The notes under the pieces are model-generated. The model saw only the letters and a list, made by a program, of their open reading frames with translations, made no database searches and was not told the origin of the DNA. A program made the position numbers and the translations under genes. Shown here one piece after another: positions 34,194 to 45,862 of a stretch of 64,000 bases of DNA (within the stretch, counting starts at the first letter, position 1; every line of letters starts with the position of its first letter). The stretch lies in contig DAIDHV010000003.1 in the NCBI GenBank assembly GCA_027451905.1, forward strand, positions 248,001 to 312,000. The letters are read 5' to 3'. This DNA is from Armatimonadota bacterium (GTDB taxonomy: Bacteria; Armatimonadota; Fimbriimonadia; Fimbriimonadales; Fimbriimonadaceae).

Positions 34194-35786
34194 ATGTTCC
34201 TTGCTCAGCCTCATGTTCGACCTTTAAATCCTCACCAACGGCACTGGATTCCTTCCGTAGGAGCCGCACCAAGGTCGGTACTTGTGGCGGACATGAGAAC
34301 GGTAACCGATGTGGGGTTGCGCAACCTGGCGGCTTCCGTAGAAGGGCTCTATAACCAAGGTAACTCTGGCAAGAAAATCTACTTGCTGTGGTCAGACCAA
34401 GATGTGATGTGGCTACCCTGGCTTAAGGCAAATCACTACATTTCAAGCTACAAAACGATATCGGGAATGAAGGGGTTGATGAAGATGGCTCCAACAAACG
34501 AGGCTGTCGTTTGCACCGATTCTCCCTTCCATATCACGGACGTGGCCGCAACTTTGGCAGGCTGCAAACATGAATTGCTTGTGACAGACCCCAATCTTGT
34601 TCCTCAATTTCATCTCAAAGTAGGGGTGAATCTTGTGGGCAAATTTCAATCAAACGTGCAGGCTTACAAGTGGCTGTTCAAAAATGAACTCAGGCACTTG
34701 TGCCGTCAATCGGTCGCCATTTCTGCGCCTTACACCCCCAAGATTCACTCAAATCTCCTTGACTACCTGGTTGCGAACCGAATCTTTACCTTTTGGCTTT
34801 CTGGCTCAGCCGAACAAAATCTGCCAGGTGCCAATTCAACCCAGGAGCGCAAAGTTGTAGGAAACGCTTTACTGAAGGAATTTCCTGCCAACATTCCTTG
34901 TTTTGGGTATCCGTGGAATGGTGATGGGTACGGACCAGGCGAGGGCGATGGAGTCACTTTTTTAAGCCATCATGCCAAGTGGCTGGTTGCCACCGATACT
35001 TTCGATAATCTCAGCTTTTGGTCTACGTTTGCTCCTAGCCATCGAAAACTGCCAAAGCCTCAGTTTGCAATAATCCGCGGCTCAACTCAGCATTTGGCTT
35101 CGGTAGTCGTTTCTGACGGAGACAATTTGTGCACATTTCAAGGCTGGTTTCCTACGTTGTGGACGGGATTAAGGAAATCAGTGACCGGCAATTTTCCGGT
35201 CGCATGGACGATGGGTCCAACATTAAGAGAGCTGGCGCCCCCCATGTTTGATTACGCAATAGACCACATCCCTCATGGGGGCTCGTTTGGATCGGGGGTT
35301 TCAGGCATTGGTTATATGTCGATGCAAGAGTGGGGAAAAGATTATCCTCATCGCTCTGCCGTCATCCACGGGTTTTTGCAAGAAACCCAACAAGCCTGTA
35401 GCTTGGCAGATGAAAAATGGCTCTGGATCATGCGGTATGGCAAGCCGGGTGGGTGGGAAATTAAAGATTACGCTGGCATTAAGGGTATTCGGGCCATCCT
35501 CGGCGGCTATGGTAGGTCAGTTGATTCGCCTCAGCAAGGCTATGAAAGAGAGGGGCGAGTTTCGATTTTTCATGACTTTTTTAATGCCAGTGACGTGAAA
35601 GGCGTTGAATCGGAAATCACTAGTTTGCTGGCTTCCCACACATTGCCCCCAAGATTTCAGATATTTCTGATGAACTGGGGTACGACTGCTGCAGATTTAG
35701 TGAATCTTAGCCAGTTCTGCCGTAGAGGGGGTATTCAGTTAGTTTCACCCGAACAACTCGCTTCACAAGTTTTGCCATCAAAGTAG
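34194..35786 (+). CDS. GxGYxYP-like putative glycoside hydrolase
   Basis: 530 residues, no signal peptide. The middle and C-terminal part resembles the GxGYxYP family: VVSDGDNLCTFQGWF, PVAWTMGPTLRELAP, and SGVSGIGYMSMQEWGKDYP at the position of the family's name motif, which here lacks the YP (GIGYMSM). LGGYGR and a C-terminal alpha/beta region also fit. Family members are thought to be glycoside hydrolases, without proof of substrate. Lies alone behind recG and ends at a strong terminator. Confidence 0.6.
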   Translation: MFLAQPHVRPLNPHQRHWIPSVGAAPRSVLVADMRTVTDVGLRNLAASVEGLYNQGNSGKKIYLLWSDQDVMWLPWLKANHYISSYKTISGMKGLMKMAPTNEAVVCTDSPFHITDVAATLAGCKHELLVTDPNLVPQFHLKVGVNLVGKFQSNVQAYKWLFKNELRHLCRQSVAISAPYTPKIHSNLLDYLVANRIFTFWLSGSAEQNLPGANSTQERKVVGNALLKEFPANIPCFGYPWNGDGYGPGEGDGVTFLSHHAKWLVATDTFDNLSFWSTFAPSHRKLPKPQFAIIRGSTQHLASVVVSDGDNLCTFQGWFPTLWTGLRKSVTGNFPVAWTMGPTLRELAPPMFDYAIDHIPHGGSFGSGVSGIGYMSMQEWGKDYPHRSAVIHGFLQETQQACSLADEKWLWIMRYGKPGGWEIKDYAGIKGIRAILGGYGRSVDSPQQGYEREGRVSIFHDFFNASDVKGVESEITSLLASHTLPPRFQIFLMNWGTTAADLVNLSQFCRRGGIQLVSPEQLASQVLPSK

Positions 35787-35808
35787 TTCATGGTTTGTCG
35801 CTATTGAA

Positions 35809-35856
35809 GGCAGTGCCCTCCCAAGCGTAATTGAGCTTAGGAGGGCACTGCCTTTG
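35809..35856. terminator. Intrinsic terminator between the GxGYxYP-like gene and clpB
   Basis: GGCAGTGCCCTCC (35809-35821) pairs perfectly with GGAGGGCACTGCC (35840-35852), followed by TTT on the plus strand. With convergent genes on both sides it may work in both directions. Confidence 0.8.
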
Positions 35857-35901
35857 GAGCCTTGCCCATCCGAGGCGATAGATATCCTTAATTTCGAAGG
35901 A

Positions 35902-38514
35902 TCAAACCGACGAGGGGGAAGGCATGGATTCGGATCGAAATTCGAACCCGCCATTCTGGAAGCTGACTTCAACTTTTTGGCCGTCTTTTACTTCACCTTT
36001 CAGCAAAGCAGCAGCAAGCGGATTGATGATCTCGGCTTGAATCGCGCGTTTGAGGGGTCTTGCCCCGTACACTGGGTCAAACCCAGCGGAAGCAATCTGA
36101 GACAAGGCTTCATCAGACACAACCAATTCAATTCTTCGTTCGGTTAGCCGCTTAGCCAGACCTGCAATCTGCATTTTGACAATCTCTTTGATCTCCGCTA
36201 CACCAAGTTGATGGAAGACAATAATGTCATCGAGCCGATTCAGGAACTCGGGGCGGAAAAACCGCCTAACTTCCTCAAGAACTTCAAGCTTGATTTCTTC
36301 GAAAGATGTTTTGCCGGAAACAGGATCGTTGTAAAATTGAGAACCTAAGTTGCTGGTCATTATCAAGACTGCATTTTTGAAATCAACCGTGCGTCCGTGA
36401 CCGTCCGTTAAACGCCCATCATCTAACACCTGCAGCAGCACATTGAAAACCTCGGGGTGAGCCTTTTCAACTTCGTCAAGCAGGACTACCGCATAGGGTC
36501 TACGACGAACCGCTTCAGTCAGCTGACCGCCGCTTTCGTAACCCACATATCCGGGAGGGGCTCCGATGAGCCTTGCCACCGAGTGACGCTCGGAAAACTC
36601 GCTCATGTCAATTCGAATCATGTTCTTTTCGTCGTCAAATAAAAACTCGGCGAGGGCCCGCGCCGTTTCCGTTTTTCCGACACCGGTTGGGCCGAGGAAC
36701 AAAAAGCTGCCGATCGGACGGTTAGGATCGGATAATCCGCTTCGAGACCGTCTCACCGCATCGGAGACCGCTTGCAAGGCTTCATCTTGGCCAACAACTC
36801 GAAGCTTAAGCAAGTCCTCCATCTGAATTAGCTTCTGCATTTCTCCGGTCAACAACTTGCTTACGGGGATTCCCGTCCACTTCGAGACAACTTCGGCAAT
36901 GTCTTCGCTATCCACTTCCTCCTTCAGCATTTTGCCCTGAATTTGAATTGCAGCCAATTCAGCCGATTGGTTTTCAAGCTCTTTTGACAATTTAGGAAGA
37001 ATTCCATGCTGGATTTCGGCAGCTTTTGCCCAATCAAGCTCGCGCTCTGCAGTGGCCAAAATATTGCGCTGCTCTTCCATCTTCGCCTTGGTGTTGCGCA
37101 CCGCCTCGATCTTTTCTTTTTCTTGCTGCCAAGCCGCTCTCAGCTGAGATATTTGCTCGTTGAGCTCACTCAAGCGCTTTTCTGTAACCCTCAGTCTTTC
37201 TTTACTGGCAGGGTCGTCTTCTTTTTTTAGGGCCTCTCGGTCTATTTCGCACTGCCTTGCCTGTCTTTCTACATCATCGATTTCTGCAGGAACCGATTCG
37301 ATTTCAATTTTTAACCTGGAAGCAGCTTCATCCATCAGGTCGATCGCCTTATCCGGTAAGAATCGATCCGAAATATAACGGTTGCTCAGGGTTGCGGCTG
37401 CCACCAGGGCGCTATCCGTAATCCTCACCCCGTGGTGGATTTCATACCGCTCTTTGAGTCCTCTTAAGATGCTGACGGTTTCTCCCACCGAGGGCTCTCC
37501 AACATAAACCATCTGAAATCTGCGCTCAAGAGCCTTATCTTTTTCGATATATTGCCGGTACTCATCCAAGGTTGTTGCCCCGATACATCTCAGCTCGCCC
37601 CTTGCCAGCATCGGTTTTAGCATGTTGGCCGCGTCCAAGGCTCCTTCTGCCTTGCCAGCCCCAACCAACGTGTGAAGTTCATCAATAAACACAATGATCT
37701 CGCCGTTGCTTTGCTTAATTTCATCAAGCACTGCCTTTAGCCTTTCTTCAAATTCACCCCTGTACTTTGCTCCTGCCAACAGGCTGCCAATATCTAAAAC
37801 CATGATGGTTTTGCTTCTTAAACCCTCGGGTACGTCACCGGCAATGATCCTTGCCGCAAGGCCCTCTGCGATCGCGGTCTTACCGACCCCCGGCTCTCCG
37901 ATCAAGACAGGGTTATTCTTGGTCCGTCGGCTTAAAACCTGGATGCACCTTCTAATTTCTTCATCCCTACCGATAACGGGATCAAGCTCTCCTTGCCGAG
38001 CCCTTGCGGTAAGGTCAACCGCGTACTTTTCCAAGGCTTGATACCGATCCTCGCTGGAGGCGCTATCCGATTTTCGGCCCTGACGAAGTTCTAGGACCGC
38101 TGCCCGCACCTGCTTTTCCGAACCTCCCGCCGCACGGATCATGTTGCCAACCGGACCCTTGTCATCCACCAACCCAAGCAGCAAGTGCTCAGTTGAAACA
38201 TATTCGTCTCCAAGTTTTTCCGCCTGCTTAAACGCATTTTGGAGTAGCTGCTGAAGGGAAGTGGACATCGAGTTAACGGGGCTTCCGCCCTGAATTTTGG
38301 GTAGGTTATCCAAGCGCTTTTTAAGGTCTGCAACAAGGTTAGGAACCCGCACTTCGAGCTTTTCTAGTAAGGGTCTAGCAAGTCCATCTTCTTGTTCTAG
38401 CAAAGCAAGAGCAAGATGGTCTACGTCTACGCTGCCATGATTTTGGTTCTGAGCCAGCTCGGTAGCTTCTTGCAATATGGATTGGGCCTTTAGGGTTAAT
38501 TTATCAAATCTCAT
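35902..38514 (-). CDS. clpB: Chaperone ClpB (disaggregase)
   Basis: 870-residue Hsp100 protein. N domain ([17 protein letters not shown]), first AAA+ module with [13 protein letters not shown] and [22 protein letters not shown], the long coiled-coil middle domain that marks ClpB (about residues 400-525), and the second AAA+ module with [30 protein letters not shown] and TSNLGSQF. It rescues aggregated proteins with DnaK. No CIRCE element is seen upstream. Single gene. Confidence 0.97.
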   Translation of the reverse strand: MRFDKLTLKAQSILQEATELAQNQNHGSVDVDHLALALLEQEDGLARPLLEKLEVRVPNLVADLKKRLDNLPKIQGGSPVNSMSTSLQQLLQNAFKQAEKLGDEYVSTEHLLLGLVDDKGPVGNMIRAAGGSEKQVRAAVLELRQGRKSDSASSEDRYQALEKYAVDLTARARQGELDPVIGRDEEIRRCIQVLSRRTKNNPVLIGEPGVGKTAIAEGLAARIIAGDVPEGLRSKTIMVLDIGSLLAGAKYRGEFEERLKAVLDEIKQSNGEIIVFIDELHTLVGAGKAEGALDAANMLKPMLARGELRCIGATTLDEYRQYIEKDKALERRFQMVYVGEPSVGETVSILRGLKERYEIHHGVRITDSALVAAATLSNRYISDRFLPDKAIDLMDEAASRLKIEIESVPAEIDDVERQARQCEIDREALKKEDDPASKERLRVTEKRLSELNEQISQLRAAWQQEKEKIEAVRNTKAKMEEQRNILATAERELDWAKAAEIQHGILPKLSKELENQSAELAAIQIQGKMLKEEVDSEDIAEVVSKWTGIPVSKLLTGEMQKLIQMEDLLKLRVVGQDEALQAVSDAVRRSRSGLSDPNRPIGSFLFLGPTGVGKTETARALAEFLFDDEKNMIRIDMSEFSERHSVARLIGAPPGYVGYESGGQLTEAVRRRPYAVVLLDEVEKAHPEVFNVLLQVLDDGRLTDGHGRTVDFKNAVLIMTSNLGSQFYNDPVSGKTSFEEIKLEVLEEVRRFFRPEFLNRLDDIIVFHQLGVAEIKEIVKMQIAGLAKRLTERRIELVVSDEALSQIASAGFDPVYGARPLKRAIQAEIINPLAAALLKGEVKDGQKVEVSFQNGGFEFRSESMPSPSSV

Positions 38515-38730
38515 GGATTGAGTCTATCACACTCAGGTGAATTGTTATCAATAGAAACAGATTGTATGATGATGGAGTTCCCGCTCTTCGAACGATCTCA
38601 AACTATTGTAGGCCTTCGCGGAATCTTTGAGTTCACAATTCCTGTTTCTAAGATAACTGTGGGACTTTTGTCACGTTTTTGCCGCGTCAGGTCAATAAAG
38701 AATAGAACACTCAGTTCGCCCAAAGCCATC

Positions 38731-39507
38731 ATGAAACGCACTTACTTTATCGGGTCCATTGCCGCTCTTGCCCTTGGGATGCCCTGCGCGTCCTTTGCCA
38801 GCATCCACTTTTATCAAACTAACCAGGTTGATACCTACTCGGCAAATTATTTGGACCTTTCTAATCCATCTATCAGCAATCAGGTCGATACCAAACTTCG
38901 GGCTGACAATGTAGGCGATACCAATTACGAAAGCTATACCGAAGGTTACAACCCAATTCTTGATGAGTTCCAAGCGGACGGGGTCAACTTTCAAGGTTCA
39001 AACTTTTCTCAGACTCAGCTCAATCCTTCAACTGTAAAGTATCACTTGGACCTCACTGCCTTAACCACCAATCCTGGCGATGTATACTTTAAGTTCCACC
39101 TTGATCCCACTCAATTTGCCGCCAATGGGTACACGGGGGTTTACAATGGCTATTCCTACTTTGAAATCTATCAAGACGCCTACGGCTATGTTGACAATGG
39201 AGGGGTTTGGAATTACACGGCCACAATCAATGGAGACTGGTCTCAGACCGGGGTAGGTACCCACATGCACCAACTTATCATGAGCCCAGGTACGGGATGG
39301 ACTGTGGATCAAAACTTTGTGTTTAACTCGCTAACGGATACAACAACCTTCCAAATGCACAACAGCAACTATCAGTACGATCCAAGTGGATCCACTAATT
39401 GTCAATTTGCAGCGGTTCTCTACGGCCAAGCTGTTCCAGAACCGGCTTGTTGGACTGGACTTCTGGTCGGGTTAGGGGCCTTAATCCTAGCCAAACGCAA
39501 TCATTGA
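38731..39507 (+). CDS. PEP-CTERM secreted protein
   Basis: From ATG 38731 the chain begins with a signal peptide (YFIGSIAALALGMPCASFA); the frame is open further upstream but the signal fixes the start. About 258 residues, Tyr/Asn-rich, beta-like. The end AVPEPACWTGLLVGLGALI with AKRNH is a PEP-CTERM sorting signal: VPEP, a membrane helix, then basic residues. Exosortase would process it and move it to the envelope matrix. The region 38518-38730 holds its leader and nothing else seen. Confidence 0.8.
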   Translation: MKRTYFIGSIAALALGMPCASFASIHFYQTNQVDTYSANYLDLSNPSISNQVDTKLRADNVGDTNYESYTEGYNPILDEFQADGVNFQGSNFSQTQLNPSTVKYHLDLTALTTNPGDVYFKFHLDPTQFAANGYTGVYNGYSYFEIYQDAYGYVDNGGVWNYTATINGDWSQTGVGTHMHQLIMSPGTGWTVDQNFVFNSLTDTTTFQMHNSNYQYDPSGSTNCQFAAVLYGQAVPEPACWTGLLVGLGALILAKRNH

Positions 39508-39608
39508 AGCCTAGGGCGGAGGTTCTGGATTAGCCGCCGATTTGGCTTAAGCTTCTCGTAAAATGCCTAGAATTTCAATAATGCAGGTTGTCACAATAGG
39601 GGCCTAGC

Positions 39609-40943
39609 CTACTTGCCGATGCAGAACTGAGAGAAAATGGTCTCCAAGATGTCGGCGGAGGCACCCTTGCCAACAACATCGTTGAGAGAGGCAATTGAAT
39701 CCCTTAAGCAAGCGGACATGAGGTCAAGGGGAAATTCATTCTGCAACGCAGAAATTGCCTGACGCAGACTGGATTCTGCCTTGGTCATCAATTGAAAATG
39801 GCGATCATTGGCAAGAAAGGGAAGAGGCTCGGCTTTAGGAAGGGCATCGCCAATCAGTCTTGCCAATTCTGCAAGCCCTTCACCGGTTTTTGAGGACGTT
39901 TTTGTAAGGAGGGGAGCGGCAACAATTCGCGCTCTCGAAGAATGGGGGCCGGGCTCAAGGTCTGCCTTGGCTCCAACTAACAGTACATGAGGATGGGCAA
40001 GAATTGCGGCGCTCATCGCCCCGTCCATTTCTTGACCTTCATCGGAAAGATCAACCAACGCGATAACCACGTCGGCAGAGGCCACTTCTGATAATCCCCT
40101 TCGAATTCCCTCAAGCTCTATAACATCATCAGTGGTACGGATGCCAGCCGTGTCCACCAGCTCTAAATGGACACCCTTTAGGCTCAAATTGGCATGAAGT
40201 GTATCCCTGGTGGTGCCAGGGATGGGGGTGACAATGGCGCGATCCTCGTTTAAGAGCGCGTTGTACAGCGATGACTTGCCCGAGTTTGGAGGTCCTACAA
40301 AGACAACTTTAATGCCGGAACGCTGTTTGGGAGCAAGTGCCGCAAGGTCCAAGTTATTACATAGAGATTGATGGGCTTGATTCAACTTCAAAAGGAGATG
40401 GCTGGGGTCTAAATCTCCAATTTCTTCACTAAAATCAACCCAAGCCTCAATCGAAGCAAGAACCAGTTCAAGCTCATTGACAATGGAATCGACCACTGCC
40501 TTAAGGCTTCCGTAAAGCTGCCTTGCAGCCGATTCAAAAACGGGATCGGATTCTGCGTCAATGATTTGTGGGATGGCTTCAGCTTGGGTTAGGTCTAACT
40601 TGCCGTTGAGAAAGGCTCTTAGAGTAAATTCGCCACGGGCAGCCAGCCGAGCACCTTTTTGGAGCGCAGATTCTAAAAGGGAATCTATGGAATAGGGTGA
40701 GCCATGGGTAAAAAGCTCAACAACGTCCTCACCAGTGTAAGAATTGGGAGCTAGAAAGCAGATCGCAATGCCATGGTCTCCATGGCAAAAGGGCCCAACA
40801 TAGGCGTGATGAGACTGGGGTCGGGTCGGCAACTTCTCAAAAAGCTGAGCAGCAATCTCGATCGCTCCGTCGCCGCTTAATCTTAGGGCGGCAACCGCTC
40901 CTTTGCCTCGGGGTGTGATCATAGCCGCAATTGTTTCTAGCAT
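39609..40943 (-). CDS. mnmE: tRNA modification GTPase MnmE
   Basis: With MnmG it makes the cmnm5 group on U34 of several tRNAs. N-terminal TIAAMITPRGKGAVAALRLSG (folate-binding domain), G domain with GPPNSGKSSLYNALL, IVTPIPGTTRD, DTAGIR and the NKxD-like VGAKADL, and the C-terminal signature FCIGK with its catalytic Cys. 444 residues. MnmG is not in the window. Confidence 0.97.
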   Translation of the reverse strand: MLETIAAMITPRGKGAVAALRLSGDGAIEIAAQLFEKLPTRPQSHHAYVGPFCHGDHGIAICFLAPNSYTGEDVVELFTHGSPYSIDSLLESALQKGARLAARGEFTLRAFLNGKLDLTQAEAIPQIIDAESDPVFESAARQLYGSLKAVVDSIVNELELVLASIEAWVDFSEEIGDLDPSHLLLKLNQAHQSLCNNLDLAALAPKQRSGIKVVFVGPPNSGKSSLYNALLNEDRAIVTPIPGTTRDTLHANLSLKGVHLELVDTAGIRTTDDVIELEGIRRGLSEVASADVVIALVDLSDEGQEMDGAMSAAILAHPHVLLVGAKADLEPGPHSSRARIVAAPLLTKTSSKTGEGLAELARLIGDALPKAEPLPFLANDRHFQLMTKAESSLRQAISALQNEFPLDLMSACLRDSIASLNDVVGKGASADILETIFSQFCIGK

Positions 40944-41231
40944 GAGAATTCACTTAGGTTTGCGCGGCACGGCAGGCATGGCTTTGACTGGTTGTTGATA
41001 GGTGAATTAGGTTCTGCCAAGGCAAGAGAAGAGGACATGTTGATGCAAGGAAATTAAGGTGGATACAACTTGACTCTTTAACAAATGTCACGCTTCCTAG
41101 CCCATTTTACAATAAGATGGTGAATTAGTAAGAATCATCTTTTTTAAGCTGGCAACCTTTTCGTGATCTTGGACCTAGCTTTGAAACTACCGCTTTCACG
41201 CGGGAACGATTCCCTGATTTTGAGGAGAACT
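40944..41231. other. Divergent intergenic region mnmE / PEP-CTERM gene
   Basis: 288 bases without a gene. A TTTTACAATAAG stretch near 41103-41114 could be the -10 region of the plus-strand gene. Nothing else is recognised. Confidence 0.4.
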
Positions 41232-42095
41232 ATGAAACCCATTCGCACATTCGTTGTCGGCGCCTTATTGGCTTGCCTTTCTGCTTCCTTTGCCCAAACT
41301 GTCAATGTCTATAGCAATAATCCGGGGGGAGACGCGTTTACTTGGTCGGGGAATAACCCCGATGGGTTTCAGGCCATCGGCAATTCGGGTTGGTACTATG
41401 CCAATGTCCGCAATGGATCAACGGTAGGGATTGACAATTCTCGCAACGATACCTTGATGACTAACAGCAACGGCTCGGTCCATTTTCAGATGCCAGACAC
41501 CGGTACAAACCCAACTGGCAAGGCGGACGTTGAGTATTACGGTTGGAACGTTGCAGACCCCGGCTCATTTTTAACTTCGGCAGGCTTGGGGACGCTTGGG
41601 AATCTAACTTCGTTTAGTTACGATTGGTACAAGGACCCTGCATCGACCACCAGCTCAGCGACGGCTCCATCGCTTCGGTTGATCCTAAGAGACAGCTCTG
41701 GCGGATTCCATTATCTTGTTTATGAGGATTACACTAACAATGGAGGCAGTTCCGTTTCGGGCACTTGGGTCCATGATTCCGTGACCGCCAATTCACAGTT
41801 GTGGCTCACTCACGACGGGGGCAATGGATCGGAGCATGATAATTCGCTTTCTCAATGGATGGGCGGCACTGGCTTTGATTCGGCAATCAATTCCGGCACG
41901 ACCGTCATGGGGATTAGCATGGGAGTTGGTTCAGGCTGGAACGGGGCGTTTAATGGTTGGGCAGATAACATCACGATTGGATTCAACGGTCAGAACACCC
42001 AATACAAATTTGAGACTGTTCCTGCACCAACGTGGTTTGTGTTGCCTGGTCTTTTGTTGGCCTTTGCAATTCTCAAGAGCCGACCTAAAGCCTAA
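41232..42095 (+). CDS. Secreted protein with PEP-CTERM-like tail
   Basis: Start ATG 41232 with GAGGAG ahead, directly before a signal peptide (IRTFVVGALLACLSASFA). About 287 residues, rich in Asn, Gly and Thr; the middle resembles laminin-G/jelly-roll-like secreted PEP-CTERM proteins (YKDPASTTSSATAPSLRLIL, GWADNITIGFNG). The tail VPAPTWFVLPGLLLAFAILK then SRPKA has the PEP-CTERM layout, but PAP replaces PEP. Ends in a strong terminator. Confidence 0.75.
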   Translation: MKPIRTFVVGALLACLSASFAQTVNVYSNNPGGDAFTWSGNNPDGFQAIGNSGWYYANVRNGSTVGIDNSRNDTLMTNSNGSVHFQMPDTGTNPTGKADVEYYGWNVADPGSFLTSAGLGTLGNLTSFSYDWYKDPASTTSSATAPSLRLILRDSSGGFHYLVYEDYTNNGGSSVSGTWVHDSVTANSQLWLTHDGGNGSEHDNSLSQWMGGTGFDSAINSGTTVMGISMGVGSGWNGAFNGWADNITIGFNGQNTQYKFETVPAPTWFVLPGLLLAFAILKSRPKA

Positions 42096-42116
42096 ACCTT
42101 TTTGATTTGCCTAGAG

Positions 42117-42153
42117 AGCATCCGTCCAGCTTGTGTTGGCCGGATGCTTTTTT
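42117..42153 (+). terminator. Intrinsic terminator of the PEP-CTERM-like gene
   Basis: AGCATCCG pairs with CGGATGCT, extended by CCA/TGG, and is followed by six T. Confidence 0.9.
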
Positions 42154-42361
42154 GTGTGGATGGGGCTGGTTTAGGATGGTGGGTTCTTTTTGCTGTAAGC
42201 AGTAAGGCGCAGGACGAGTGCGAGCGATTGTGAGATCTCACGCAAAAAATCCAAAAAATTATTTTGCGGTCGAAACAGCAAGTTTAGGCGGTTTTTATAG
42301 ACTCAATTTATGAAGTGCCAACAATATTTCAAAAAAAGATCTCAAAAAGGGGATTACCGCC

Positions 42362-42390
42362 TTGACATTTCAAATAAGCCTTGGTATTAT
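42362..42390 (+). promoter_or_regulatory. Sigma-70-type promoter of the 23S-5S unit
   Basis: TTGACA at 42362-42367 and TATTAT at 42385-42390 with a 17-base spacer, about 115 bases ahead of the mature 23S. No other strong promoter lies in 42154-42500, and no gene is seen there. Confidence 0.8.
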
Positions 42391-42481
42391 TTCTCTTTGC
42401 CGCCACTTGAATGCAAATTCCAGAAGCGGCATGCGAAAAGCACTTTGAAAGCCGTATAGAGAAGATCTATGCATAATCGAG

Positions 42482-42503
42482 CACTCGTTAAAGCTGCGAG
42501 TTT

Positions 42504-42509
<6 letters not shown>
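42482..42509 (+). other. 5' arm of the 23S processing stem
   Basis: CACTCGTTAAAGC (42482-42494) and GTTTTGAAGC (42500-42509) are exact complements of 45459-45471 and 45444-45453. The two flanks of 23S thus form the long stalk cut by RNase III. Confidence 0.85.
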
Positions 42510-45452
<2,943 letters not shown>

Positions 45453-45530
45453 CCGTACGCTTTAACGAGTGTTCGGTTATGCAATGATCTTCATGTACGG
45501 CTATCAAAGCGCTTGAGCGCTCCCGATTTC

Positions 45531-45652
45531 TATTCGGGTGACCATAGCGAGGATGTTACACCCGTTCCCATCCCGAACACGGCAGTTAAGCTCCTCAGCG
45601 GCGGAAGTAGTTGGGTCGCAGGGCCCCGCCAGATAAGCACGTTGCCCGGATA
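45531..45652 (+). rRNA. 5S ribosomal RNA
   Basis: TATTCGGGTGACCATAGCG opens the gene and GTTGCCCGGATA closes it, the two pairing as the terminal helix. CCCGTTCCCATCCCGAACACG and TTAAGCTCC are the conserved core. About 80 bases behind 23S and followed by a terminator. Confidence 0.95.
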
Positions 45653-45664
45653 GATAACCTTTTC

Positions 45665-45698
45665 AAAAGCCTCTTGAAAAATTCAAGGGGCTTTTTTA
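45665..45698 (+). terminator. Intrinsic terminator after 5S
   Basis: AAAAGCCTCTTGAA and TTCAAGGGGCTTTT form a long stem with one G-T pair, ending in a T-run. Ends the rRNA unit. Confidence 0.9.
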
Positions 45699-45862
45699 AT
45701 GCGTAAAGTTGAGATCCAGAAAAAAGCTGGTATCTATCGGGTCGCGATGAGATTTAAAATAGTGCAGTTTGTACAGTACTCAAACTTGACTTACTTTGAA
45801 GCAGTGAGTCGTTGCTTTTGCCTCGAAGGAAAAGGCTTTAGCGCAACCATGGTCGAGTCTAT